A program made the translations under genes and the position numbers. From Zygnema cylindricum (lineage: Eukaryota; Streptophyta; Zygnematophyceae; Zygnematales; Zygnemataceae), in the NCBI GenBank assembly GCA_037447655.1, contig JBBHKE010001701.1:1-64000 (forward strand): a DNA stretch of 64,000 nt, written 5' to 3'. Below are positions 22,401 to 33,065 of this stretch, one piece after another. Numbering within the stretch: position 1 is the stretch's first letter; each line of letters starts with the position of its first letter. The notes below the pieces were generated by a model. That model did not search any database, was not told where the DNA came from, and saw nothing but the letters and a program-made list of their open reading frames with translations.

Positions 22401-22838
22401 CAGCTAAAACAGTCATTAGATAGGGATGCTCCTATGAGGAGATGCACATCTAGATATGTATTGTATATGGGTGAAGGGGCTTGCTGCCGGAGCAGCAAGC
22501 AACAAAAGGTCATTGCTCAGTCCACCATGGAGGCTGGGTACATGGCTTATTGCTCTGCTGTAAAAGAATTAATATGGGTTAAGACTTTGCTTGGTGAGCT
22601 TGGTCATCTGAAGAGTGGTGTCCAAAAAGTGTTTTGTGATAATCAGGCTGCCATTGCCATTTCTGCCAATCCTAAACATCACTTTAAAGCCAAACACATG
22701 GACATTAGACTTAACTTTGTTAGGGAGAAAGTAGAAAACAAGATAACCAGTTTCGATTATAAACAAGATAATGAAATGGTAGCAGATATGATGACTAAAC
22801 CTGTTCCTTCCCCTAAACTAATTTTCTGCCGGGAGTAG
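19446..22838 (+). pseudogene. pol: E3 pol: zinc knuckle, protease, integrase, RT, RNase H
   Basis: The protease motif WIVDSGASMHM is intact (about 19734). GAG-pre-integrase and integrase follow: MMWNKRLGHVN, CAQGKAHRLPFPK, HTDIWGPARV, KSDNGGEYSS, ENPEQNGVA. Next come a post-integrase acidic linker, RT ([48 protein letters not shown]) and RNase H (GSLIYFMKCTRPDIAAAV, CDNQAAIAISA, MVADMMTKPVPSP). In-frame stops occur after MFRLI, NGVA, ADTW and FM, along with small indels after 21800. The order IN before RT defines Ty1/copia. It could not make a full polyprotein. Confidence 0.9.
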
Positions 22839-22878
22839 TGTGGTCTTAAAATAAAGAGTGACTAGAAAATAAGGGGAG

Positions 22879-23911
22879 TGTAGAAATTAAAGGTTATTTT
22901 AGTATTTTCTAGGTTTTGTAAAATGCAGAAAAGAAGCAGAGGCAGTCCGCCTCTAACTCCTTTCTCCAGCTCCCACACTTGTCGCAGTCACTAAAAATTG
23001 GAGAGGGAGATAGAGCCATGGCCGCCTATGCTATCCCGACGGAGACACATATTAGGGTGGTAGATTTTACCAAAATAAACTTGGCAGGCCCATGATTTGA
23101 ACGTGGTACCAGCTGTCCGCCAAAGTAGCCGGCAGGCGGTAGCCTTAGCCAACAAGTCTAAACAAAAGATATATGATATAGGGTTTTGTAGTTGTCTAAA
23201 TGCTAACACGTAGGCTATTTTCATTCAACGCGATATTGAGACATAGATACAGTTTCTAAATGTACGGCGACGGAACATCCAAAACGGATACCGCGCATTT
23301 TGTTTCGAAAGCGAAACAAATAGTGCGCAAGTATTTATGACGACCACGATTGTAATCCGGCTTCATCGGACGACCACGAAGCATGCCGAGATCGCGGAAT
23401 GAGTTTTAGGCGGTTTACGATCGACGTCACATCAATCGCCACGTGGCACAATAACATTGGATTTCGACATCTCCGGGGATTCTAGGAACGAATCCAAAAA
23501 TGACATGTGTCGACTTGTTGGCCATGTTGTACAGTGGTCCTACTCAAAGTACATCGACACATGTACCTTTATGTACGATACACTCTTATGATTGGTGCCG
23601 TACTTCAGTAGATAGAGTTTTAGAGAGATAGGACTTATAAAATTTTGAAAGATTAGACCCTCTCTCCTAGAGAGCTCCTGTACAAAATGTCAACTTTGAC
23701 CCTTCATAACTTACTGCTAAGGGGAACAAATTCAAAGATTCTTTTTGCTATAGACTCAGGGGAGTCTTGCCTTTACAGGGTTGGAGGTTGTCCGAGTTTT
23801 TGTCTGCGAAGGTGGCAGTTATTCTTGCTGAAATTCAAAGGGGTCAGGGTTATCCTAGAGGCTTCGTGTGAGCTGCCTACTCTGAGGTCCTATGGTGGTC
23901 TCAGAGCTGCA
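22879..23911 (+). repeat. E3 3' LTR
   Basis: Starts TGTAGAAATTAAAGG after the polypurine tract AAAATAAGGGGAG and ends CAGAGCTGCA. It differs from the 5' LTR by scattered substitutions and small indels (for example loss of one CAG near 22937). Confidence 0.88.
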
Positions 23912-26690
23912 TGCGCCTCCATAATGGACTTAACTTCATCGTTTACCGCCTCGATCCAATAGCTTCTATTACTTGATGAGAAGGCATCCTGGGTTTGTAG
24001 AGACTCTTCAGTAGCGGCAAAAAAAGCAAACTGAGAACTTGCTTGCAACTGGCTGCAAGATCACCTTCCCCCCGGAAATTTTATGGCTGAAGTCGTTGGT
24101 AGCCTGAGATTTTTTTGCTTGTTTTGACCTGTGACAATTGGTTCTGTCTAATGAAGAGGCTCTCTTCATGCATTTGAAGGAGTCACTAATGTAGTTGAAG
24201 GAAAATGTGTCATTAATGGAGGTGATTGTGATGGAAAAAAAACCGGTTGTGTGTGATGAAAAATGACGTACCTTTGTTTTTTCTATTTTGTCGAATTATC
24301 TGTTGTTTTAAATAGATCAACTGAATCTTGTTCGTCCTTAATTGTATATTCTTGGAGATAATTACTCTCTTCTTATCAAATACAAAGACTTTATGACCTT
24401 TTGCATGATCATCATACCCCATGATAATCCCTACACCTTGAATCGTTATTAGTGTATAGAAATTATTAGTGTAAAGAAAAAATTAGCGTCATTAATTCTA
24501 ATTTAGTCCTAGGAATCGTGCATATTATGGTCCTTAAATAGTGTAATTTATTATATTTAAGGTATTAATGTCAAAATTTTGGGGTGCCGATATAGCGTAC
24601 ATAGGCTAATAACGATTCACGGTGTAGTAAGCCCTTAGCGTCCATTTTCCATCTATCTTGTGAAGTATCTAAAATAAAACACTTGCTGCCAAATACCTTA
24701 AAGTGACTAACATCACGTTTCATTCTTCTCCACAACTCATAAGGTGTAGTGCTAACAGATCTAGATGCAATTTTGTTCTTAATATTAACTGCATAGTTAA
24801 GTGTTTCAGCCCATAAATTCAGATCTAGTTCCTTATCTGCAAGCATAGATCTAACACTTTTTGTCACTGTCCTATTTAACTTTTCAGTAACAACATTCTG
24901 TTCTGGTGTATATAGAATTGTCAAGCTATGACTAACGAGGAGAAAGTGGTGGAATTTATTTGGAGTATATTTTCCTCCGTTGTCCGATCTCAACGCCAAA
25001 ATTAGAACTCCATGGAATTTTTCCGCCCACGCTTTGTATTGTTTGAAGTGGGTCAGCACTTCACCTTATGCTGCATGAATTATAATTTTTTGTACCTAGA
25101 ATAATCATTTGTAAACGTAACCATATATTGGACACCTCTGACTGATGCCACTTGGGAAGGACCAAAAACATATGCGTGGATAAGCTGTAGAACTTTTTCG
25201 GATCTGTGCCCAGATTCGTGTGGAAATGGTAATTTGTGGATCTTGCCTAGTGAACATCCATCCCATGTTTTGACAGACTGAGATGTGAGAGAAACACCCT
25301 CAACTTTTCGTGCATTCACCATTTTCTTCAGTCTATCATAATTAAAATGTCATAATCTTTTATGTCATAACTCATTTTCAGATGAAACACTGGAATAAAG
25401 AGCACCATTTTCTTTGCATTTAGCCGTGTCCATCCGATACATTTTGCTTGCATCTCGAGTGCTTGACACGGCAACCGACAACCTTGCCTAGCTTGCTGAC
25501 AACCTTTCTTCCTCCTTTAAGGACTACCTCAAAACCCTTGCTTTCTACCAAAGATATAGAAAATATATTATTTTTAAAATCCGGTACATACAAAAAATTG
25601 TGGATAGTTCTTTCTACAAACTTTCCCGCCACATCTACTATCAAAGATACATCACCCTGAGCTGAAGTCTGAACACTCATGCCGCATGCATAATAGATAT
25701 TCTTTGGAGGAGTCGGTTTGAGATTGGAAAAAGTGGTTTTGTTCCAGCATTTGTGAGCTTAAGCTCCGGTATCCATGATCCATCGTGCATCCTTTGGACC
25801 CTCCATTATTGCCGCCATAGCAAATAATTTTGCCTCCTCTTGCTCAGTGAAGCTCAAAGACTCCTCTTTAACAATTGCAGAAGTTGAAAAATGAGCATTT
25901 CTAAGTGATGGATTGCCATAAAAGCCTTTATGATATTGACTTTGCTGCCATCGTGGCCTGTATAAACCTGTCTCATTTGCTTTTTTTCAGTTTAGCGCAG
26001 TACCTGTATCAATATCCCTACTCAGAACAATAAAAACCAGTGGTAGAAGATTACTTATTTGGCTTGTTATTGAACTAATTAAACTGATTCTAATTCTGGT
26101 TAAACTGATTTCTGTTTTGATTAGGCTCTGTTCTTTTCTCAAAGTCTCTGCTTAATGTTTCTACCTTTTTTTCTCCATCAAGCATTTTAGTTGTAGACTC
26201 CTCTTCCAATATAAGATGTTATGCTAACTGAAAAGAACAGCTAGCTTTATCATGACTTTTTAACTTAACAGACATACCTTTCATGTTACGAGGAAGACCC
26301 CTGATAAGCAAAGTTGCCTGTTGGACCTCTGGAAATGAACCATCAGCAGAAGAGTGTGTATCAAAAAGATCACAAACGCTATCACAATACTCGACCATAC
26401 TTCCATTCAAGTATTTGTAGTCCCAAATTTGTCCAGCCACAAGGAGCTCCTACTAGACATTTGATTTCTCAAATGCAAATTTCAGTTATGTCCATATCTC
26501 GCTTCCCTTTTTCATTTTTAGCCAAGACATGACCAAATTTTCGAAGATACAGAGAATGATATTGTTTTGAGCAAATGAATTCTTCTATGCCCAGCTTGGA
26601 TCCGTCTCATCAAGGAAGCCACCCCCCCCCAAATAAATCAGCAGTTTCAAAAGTTGATTCAACCATCGCCGCCCAATACGCATACTTTTG
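23912..26690 (-). pseudogene. E2 gag-pol remnant: gag, protease, integrase, RT start
   Basis: From the right: gag fragment (26219-26440, MAGQIWDYKYLNGSMVEYCD, LIRGLPRNMKG), a protease-flanking segment (25420-25680, VPDFKNNIFSISLVESKGFEV), GAG-pre-integrase (25080-25322, WDGCSLGKIHKLPFPHES, LIHAYVFGPSQVASVRG), integrase (24571-25059, LRSDNGGKYTPNKFHHF, YTPEQNVVTEKLNRTV) and its C-part (24213-24422, YDDHAKGHKVFVFDKK). It ends with the RT start (WIEAVNDEVKSIMEA, near 23912-23960). Stops and a small TIR element at about 24432-24627 break it. Confidence 0.85.
24432..24627. mobile_element. Small TIR element (MITE-like) in E2 integrase
   Basis: CTACACCTTGAATCGTTATTAG at the left and GCTAATAACGATTCACGGTGTAG at the right are inverted copies about 150 bases apart. 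They interrupt E2 coding between DAKG and IIMGYDDHAKG. The interior is AT-rich with TTAGTGT words and has no ORF. The same terminal sequence bounds elements at about 51279-51895 and 51667-52066. Confidence 0.78.
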
Positions 26691-26730
26691 GCCATTCAAG
26701 ATGGGAATTCTTGACTAAAGGCCCATAACG

Positions 26731-27661
26731 TGTTGTTCTACAACCACCGTTGCAGGAGGAGAACCAGCAGTAGTAGTTAAAGTAGACATCAAACCTGCAA
26801 AAAATATCAAGTATCTTCTTGAACAACCAACTTTCAGATGACACAGAAGGTGATACAAAAGGCGTATCTGCCTCAAATTCAGCACAACAAAAAAATACAC
26901 AATAAACTAACAAGTCCTCAAATTGCAGCTCAATTGACATAGTCAACCATAAGATATAGTATCTGCAAGTTTCCTAAAAACTTCCGTTGGATTTACTACA
27001 ATTCAAGCTGGATGCACAAATTTAACTAGGATTTAAACTATATACTCACAGTGAGTGTCTACTGGACTTTAGTAATCCACGTGTCTGCACTCTAGTACTG
27101 TACTATGCTACAACAAAGTAACCAAACTGTACGTCACTGTACCGCGAGTACTTCCAAAAACTCGAATTGCTACTTTCCAAAAACTAAACAGCGCGACACT
27201 ATTTTGTATTACAGTAGACTTCAAAAATGTTTTTTTCAAATATATACAACAAAAGGACCGTACAATAAATGCTTCTGGTGCTTAGTCGCTGGTGGTCACT
27301 AACGTCCAGCAGACAGTGGTCGTGCAGTACGAAGCACATGCGTCCGTCGACACGATACGAATCAACGGTCACTATGGCTTACCGTATCATGCATTCCCAG
27401 ATATGTGATTTATGCTCCTTTCGTTTGATTATGTGAATCCACTCGTCAAATGCACGACACGTGTAAATGGTCATTGGCGACATTCCGTAAAACATGCATA
27501 GCCTTTCCTTGTCGACACGTGTCCTTGTAGAAGTACAATATACTATTTTGTAACACTATTAAAGGTAAGTATTCCAACTTCCCTTTCCACAAAATATTCT
27601 AAGTCCTTAATCTCCTCTCACATCTCCATCTACTGAAAACTATAGATTTCATATTTCAACA
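26731..27661 (-). repeat. E2 5' LTR
   Basis: 931 bp, TGTTGTTCTACAACC to ATTTCAACA, followed by duplication GGATT. Just left of it, GGCCCATAAC at 26720-26729 is a degenerate half-tRNA-iMet primer site. Confidence 0.88.
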
Positions 27662-27666
27662 GGATT

Positions 27667-27800
27667 GTGGATTTGACTATTGCTATCGAAATGTAAGATT
27701 CTTAGCTTCCGATTAGAGGTGTCAAATTACAAAATTGGACAAGTGTGTACCGATAAAAAATGTTTTAAGTGGCGTAAATATTATTAACACTAATACTGAT
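27667..27800 (+). mobile_element. Right part of the TIR element split by E2
   Basis: ACAAGTGTGTACCGATAAAAAATG, then TTTTAAGTGGCG and ATTAACACTAATACTG, is the inverted partner of 13640-13715. A closely similar arm is at 49480-49560. Confidence 0.6.
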
Positions 27801-28640
27801 ATACAGTTTTATGAAGTCAAGTTGGTCAACACATTCTAAAAACTTTTGATTTTGTTCCGTGTGCATAATCGTTATTTTTTGGGCGTTTCATGCGTGCGTT
27901 GTATGCGCATGAGACATCTATGGTGTGCAGGTGTTTTATTTCGTGGGGAGGTGTATTATTTCGTCTGTGCAGGTGTTTTCGTTCTGTGCGTACACAGCAC
28001 ACGCACGAAACTTCCTTTTGGAGTTTCGCGTTTTGAAGGAGAAGGCGTGTTCGCCTGCCTTTTTGGAAGCTTCCTTTCCGTGTGCTTCAGCCAAGAAAGA
28101 GACAAGAGTTGCCGCCATGCTAGTTTGCTTGCTTTGCTTTGTAAGCTAGTTAGAGAGGCTATATAGGCAGCATAGTTCAGCTGCAGAGTTATCCTTTGTT
28201 TAACTGTGGATCAATTGAAGAGTAAAGTTGTAGATCCTTTGTGATGAGTTAAGAGAGAAAGGAAGATCCTTAGTGGTCGATTAAGAGAGAGAGAGAGAGA
28301 AAGATCCTTTGTGGTCAATTAAGAGAGTATGATCCTTTGTGGTCAATTCAGAGGTGTTGAGGATCCTTAGTGATCCATTTGGAGAATAAAGGTTTTAAGG
28401 AGTGTGATCATTATTGAGTGATCTTTTAAGAGTGTAGAGTTTATCTTTGAAGATAGAAGAAGAGGAGAGAGAGATAGTTGATGTAAAGAAGCTTTGGCCA
28501 AAACACTTATAAATCATTTGGTTGATTTTCCTCTTGTCTTTGATGAGCTTCCGCTGTGTATGTTTTCTATTTTTTGAGCATTTATTTTGAAGTGAAATTT
28601 TATTTAAAGATCCAACAATTTTGTCCCTAGTGCGTTTGCA
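27801..28640 (+). repeat. Possible LTR-like segment with GATCCTTTGTGGTCAATTAAGAG repeats
   Basis: Between about 28228 and 28380 the words GATCCTTTGTGGTCAATTAAGAG and GATCCTTAGTGGTCGATTAA recur about five times at 25-40-base intervals. A TATA-like GCTATATAGGCAG precedes them near 28157, and AAGATCCAACAATTTTGTCC follows near 28606. The arrangement resembles a promoter plus leader of a plant LTR element, but no matching second LTR or coding region is seen. No protein-coding call is made for the short open stretches here. Confidence 0.35.
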
Positions 28641-29241
28641 ATTTTAACACATTTTTCTCAACGCCCTCTCCATCTCGTGCATATTCTACTACCAATGGCT
28701 TCATTATTGACTTTTGGCGCTTTTCAGTATTGGCCATTCGTATGGGTCTTTTTGAAATTTCAAATGAAGGCATACTTATTTCTCCATTTTTTGGATGCAA
28801 TAAGATTGTTTAAATCAATAAAATCAATTTGTGATTCTATCAAATTTGGATTTCTCCATCTTTTCCAAGTTATAAAATAAAGCATCTTGTCTCCAAAAAA
28901 TCTAAATTCTTTCAAACAACACTAACTAGACATCCGAAAGTTAACTAGCGCCATACGCAGAATATATTGATGAGCATGTTCAAGCGTTTGAGATAACAGA
29001 GGCATTCTTAATAAACTACCAATAAAATCATATTATACCACTAACCTAACTTTCGTAATACGCAATCGCCTACTAAATTGTTTACTTAACAATTGTACAC
29101 AACCAAGTGCTTACAAATTTCCAAATACTGTCAACTTACTTTCTTTGAAAACTGATCTAGAAACAGCAGAAAAAAACTACATTAAACTTCAGCAAAATCT
29201 ACAAATTTACATAGACATTTCCTTTTAAAGAACTATTTTTG
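28641..29241. other. AT-rich downstream flank of the glycosyltransferase gene
   Basis: No exon recognised. This probably includes the 3' untranslated region of the minus-strand gene ending at 29242. Confidence 0.5.
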
Positions 29242-31262
29242 CTAGCAATTCTCATCTTCAACCCATTGTGAGTCCAACAAAGCAATTAATCCCACCAAAG
29301 CACTCCGTAAACTTTTGTCCCTTGATCCTGGCTCTTTAATATCCATGTTATTCCAAAAGTGTCGAACATGTCTTCCATTGCTTCCCGTGAATTCTCGATG
29401 GGGCACAATTACTACATTATCGCGATATTTCGATATTATTATATGGAGTCGGTATTGCTCCCACGGTCGTCGAATGAAATCCTTTCCGGGAGTCGGATCA
29501 TTATACCAGTCATCTAGAAACTGGACATTGACTTAAACCCTTTCGTTAGATACAATGTCAACTTTTCTAACAATTTTGAGGTTTACTAGTTATGCACATT
29601 CTAATTATTGATTCAAATCGCCCCAATATTTTTAAGATTTTGAACTATTTATGAGGTCATATAAATAAGTGAAATAAACAAATGATGTAACCATTATTGC
29701 TAATGGCAGATTGCTTTACAACGAGAAAAGTAAGCATTTTTTAATGGAAACTAAGCTATTTTGTCGCACATATTTGTATAAGAAAAGTTTCCATATTCTT
29801 ATTACCAAAACTAACAACTAAACAAGAGTGACATTCATGTGGCTCTTTCTTGCACAACATTTAATATACTGTAGGTATTTAAATAAAAAAATGAACATAT
29901 AACGTGAAACTAAACATGATGTGAATGATGGCTTGGAAAAATAAATGCGATATGAGAAACTATATATACCGTGTGTGCTGAAATAATTAAAAAAAAATAA
30001 GCATAATAAAAACAGTAAAACAAGAGATAACATTAAAAAAATAGCCATACAACAGAGCAACTAGTGTGAATGTTGAATTGAGAAACAAGGGGACCCAAAA
30101 AAAAAGAAGTCAGTCACAAAAAGAGAGAGGATTTGCCAAATAAAAGAAGAATGTCACAGAAAGAAGACGATTTGAAAAAAGAAGTTTGTCACTTACTTTA
30201 TGTGTGAGAGAGGAATTCCTAAGTAAAGCAACTCCACTATTGACAAAATCGAAACATCCTCCAACGGAATTAGTGCGCTCCGGAAAATAACAAGAAGAGT
30301 GACCATTCCTCGGAAACAATCCTATTAGGTTCGTCTGTGAGGCCGGGGGATCGACTAAATGAATCGGGTCTTCCGGAAACCAAGTTTGATATTTCATGTC
30401 AATAATCGGATGTTGGATGGGGTCAAAGTAATTCTGGAAAATATAAATAGTTGAATTAAAACAACGTTTCAAAAATATAAAACTTATAGCTTATAAAACT
30501 TATAAAACTTATGAAACTTGTAAAACTTATAAAACTTGTAAAACTTATAAAACTTATAAAACTTGTAGAACTTATAAAACTTGTAAAACCTGTAAAACTT
30601 GTAAAACTTGTAAAACTCATAAAATTTGTAAAACTCATAAAACTTGTAAAACTCATAAAACTTGTAAAAATTATAAAACTTATGAAAATTAAAAAGTTAA
30701 AACATTACCTAAGGTCAGTTATTGGTTACTGAAGTATCAGTAGCATTCTAAAGACCATCTTAAGTATAGTTTAAAGACAGGGAGAGTGGGAAGAAGAGGG
30801 AGAGAAGATGGAAGAGTGACGAGGGAGGAGGATAAAGAAAGAGATATGGTTTGGAATCGAGGCAGTTACTAAGAGAGAAATTGGAAGAGAGGGAGAGGGT
30901 GGCCATACATGAATGGGAGGAAAGAGAAGGGAAAAGGGATACGGCTTTAGAAGAAATAGTAGGAGAGAGGATAGGAGTAGAAGAGACAAAGGAGAGAAAG
31001 AGAGAGAGAGTTTTCGAGGGAAAAGAGAGGCAGGTGAGTAAGAGGGAAGGTGAGAGGGGAATAGGGAAGGGAAAGAAAATTGGGGATAGAGACTGAGAAA
31101 TAAGTGTTGGGGGGAAAACATGAGAAGTGGCAATTGTGTGAGGGAGGAGAAGAGAGAAAGACAAAAGAGAGGCGGGGAAGGGAGGTAAGGGAGAAAGAGG
31201 CGGAAAGGGAGAGCGAAAAGTGAGAGGTGGAAGAGACCAAAAGGGAGAGGCAGAGAGAGATG

Positions 31263-31334
<72 letters not shown>

Positions 31335-33065
31335 AGAGAGAGAGAGAGAGAGCAGAGAGAAAGAGACAGAGAGAGAGACCGAATAGGAGAGAGAGAGTGG
31401 AGAGAGCGGGAGACGGGAGAGGGGGGGAGGGAGGAAGGGAGGGAGGAACCGCTCACCTCCCTAGTGAGTTGTTTGAGCCATCTCTCTATGGACAGCGAGT
31501 GGTCGTCCATCCTGGCGTAGGCGTCAGAGTCGAGGAATAGCGCCCACTGACAGCAGCACGCCAGCTGCTGCTGGAGGAACTTCACCTGGGGAGAGGCAAG
31601 CCACGTGGCTTCCAGGTAGTGTTTAGATGTCGTTTGTGGTTAGACTTAGTGACACGTGGCAGCCGGTCAGTGCATCGGACATTGAGATGTGGGAGAACAC
31701 CGGAATAGCAGTGGTTGGGATGTGACGTCTGGACTAGAGCTGGGGCATGACACGTTGTCAGGTAATCGATGGCTGATAGTGACACGTGGCAAGTATTTGC
31801 ATTCACCACCTCCCCAAAAATAAAACACAGCTAGCTTCAAATACATGAAAATAAAACCCATAAAAGTAATACAAAGAGCTCCAATAACAATATCAATAGC
31901 AATAGCACCAACAATAACAATAAAGTACAATGCTATAATAATCACCTTATACCAAGCTGGAGCTCTCGGCTGTTTCTTGTCTTCAAAATCCTTTATGCTT
32001 TTCGCCACGAATCGATAACCGTGTCGTCGAGCGTACAATCTGCCCCACCCAATAGCACATTGCCACGTGGCTCACCCAATGAGCTACAGTACTACCCGCC
32101 ATCAAACTATGCACTACCGTACCGCCAGTTATTAAAACTATATTGCTGCATCACCACGTGGCAGAAAAAAAAAACTGTACCTGTTTATAATGCGTGACGA
32201 CAACCAGTACGGCAAATCTTTCCCCCGATTCTCCATATAAGTCCAAGGAGATTCCTCCGGAGACCTCAGGTTGTAATTTCTGTTGTCCATATAAAGAATG
32301 CAACCGGGAGCTTTTTCTTGTCGGCTTTTGCGACTGCCAGCTGTCGGACATTTTTTGCTGCTCCGTGGTTGGTCCTGCGGTCGCAGTAGATTTGATTAAA
32401 ATGTGATCGCAAATAGAATGTGTGATTTTCAAGGAATTTGTAAGGAAATAATTAGAGAAACAAATCGAATCAAAAAATAATCCTGTACCTAACTTGTAAC
32501 TAGCTTGTAAATATGTCGTTCGGGAGATTTTTGTATATTTTTACTTACAAAAAGGAAATGGTAATTAAAGGAGGGAAGGAATAATTAGAAAACATGAAGG
32601 AGCTCCAATGCGTCATTAGGGATTTAAGATACATTGAGTTGTAGAAATTTGTAATGGCACAGGAAATTAGTGTGGATTTTACCCGGCACTGAATTTTACT
32701 ATTGTTTATGACATAGTGTAAGCTAATATGGAGGCGAGAGGGCGAGGGAGAGGGAGAGAGAGGGAGTGAGAGAGGGAGAGGAAGCGAGAGAGGGAGAGGG
32801 AGTGGTAGAGGAAGAAAAATGTTATTTTTTTAAGTACCTCTAATTTGAGAAGTTCTCCTATGTCCGACGTCCATCTTTCTCCTTGTCCTCCTCCATTACT
32901 CTCTCTTCGACTTGTTTTCGAATTTCCACGGACAGGATATTCGTACGGATCATTCGTCGCGAATTTCAGTCCGTGTTTAAACGAAGAACTCTCGGCTGTT
33001 AAAAGTACGGAGAGGGATAGAGTGAGAAAAAAGAAGACGAGGGAGGAAAGGAAGAGTCGTGCCAT
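29242..33065 (-). CDS. Putative type II membrane glycosyltransferase with DxD motif (GT34-like), 6 exons
   Basis: Coding exons are 32838-33065, 32181-32374, 31946-32039, 31457-31585, 30197-30433 and 29242-29520. All junctions are GT-AG with compatible phases, giving 386 codons. The start was chosen because MARLFLSSLVFFFLTLSLSV is a signal-anchor. Residues about 100-140 read CILYMDNRNYNLRSPEESPW and LPYWLSSRIINRLYARRHGYRF, then WYKVKFLQQQLACCCQWALFLDSDAYARMDD (catalytic-type DSD). FDFVNSGVALLRNS follows, and the C-terminal exon contains FIRRPWEQYRLHIIISKYRD and ends DSQWVEDENC. The layout (N...YARRHGY, W.K, LDSDA, NSGV.LLRN) recalls GT34 (GMA12/MNN10, xyloglucan xylosyltransferases), which work in the Golgi lumen on UDP-sugars. 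The family is inferred, and another GT-A family is possible. Donor and substrate are unknown. No frameshift or stop is seen. Confidence 0.78.
30459..30690. repeat. AAACTTATAAAACTTGTA short tandem repeat in intron 4
   Basis: About 230 bases of an 9-11-base unit alternating AAAACTTAT and AAAACTTGT. It sits in the fourth intron of the glycosyltransferase gene, just upstream of exon 5 on the coding strand. Reading frames through it (Lys-Leu-Val/Ile-Lys or Ser-Phe-Thr) are repeat artefacts. Confidence 0.9.
30780..31456 (+). repeat. Polypurine tract with (GA)n core in intron 4
   Basis: About 680 bases nearly all A/G, including an uninterrupted GA run at about 31262-31333. It occupies most of intron 4, so the coding (minus) strand is pyrimidine-rich. 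It begins directly at the exon 4 donor side. Confidence 0.9.
31602..32160. promoter_or_regulatory. Five intronic G-boxes (CACGTG)
   Basis: CACGTG occurs at 31602, 31653, 31783, 32064 and 32155, inside introns 3 and 2 of the glycosyltransferase gene. Four are in the GCCACGTGG/ACACGTGGC context bound by plant bZIP and bHLH factors. Presence is read directly; regulatory use is inference. Confidence 0.55.

Larger units (their letters stand above)
17569..23911 (+). mobile_element. E3: complete but decayed copia element nested in E2
   Basis: 6.3-kb plus-strand element with LTRs 17569-18604 and 22879-23911, the first starting TA instead of TG. It has a degenerate half-tRNA primer site and a polypurine tract at 22862-22878. 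The gag-pol order is normal: capsid, zinc knuckle, protease, integrase, RT, RNase H. It interrupts the E2 reading frame between IMEA and KTWELVD. No clear target duplication is visible. Several LTR mismatches and a dozen or so in-frame stops show it is older than E1. Confidence 0.9.
13721..27661 (-). mobile_element. E2: old Ty1/copia element, heavily nested
   Basis: Bounded by LTRs 13721-16057 and 26731-27661 with ends TGTTGTTCTACAACC...TTTCAACA, and flanked by the identical 5-bp duplication GGATT (13716-13720 and 27662-27666). Orientation is minus: gag is at the right and RNase H at the left. It was later hit by a solo-LTR element (13943-15246), by E3 (17569-23911) and by a small TIR element (about 24432-24627). 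Stops and frameshifts throughout, plus clearly diverged LTRs, make it the oldest copia insertion in the window. Confidence 0.9.

Noticed and set aside
30947-31585. Minus-strand 212-codon ORF including DSDAYARMDD
   Set aside because: Only the first 43 codons are exon 4; the rest is intronic TC repeat after a good GTGAGC donor.
32151-32432. Open frame reading GPTTEQQKMSDSWQ across glycosyltransferase exon 2
   Set aside because: Splice phase from exon 1 requires the other frame (DQPRSSKKC...CILYMDNRNYNL), which also joins in phase to YARRHGY and looks protein-like.
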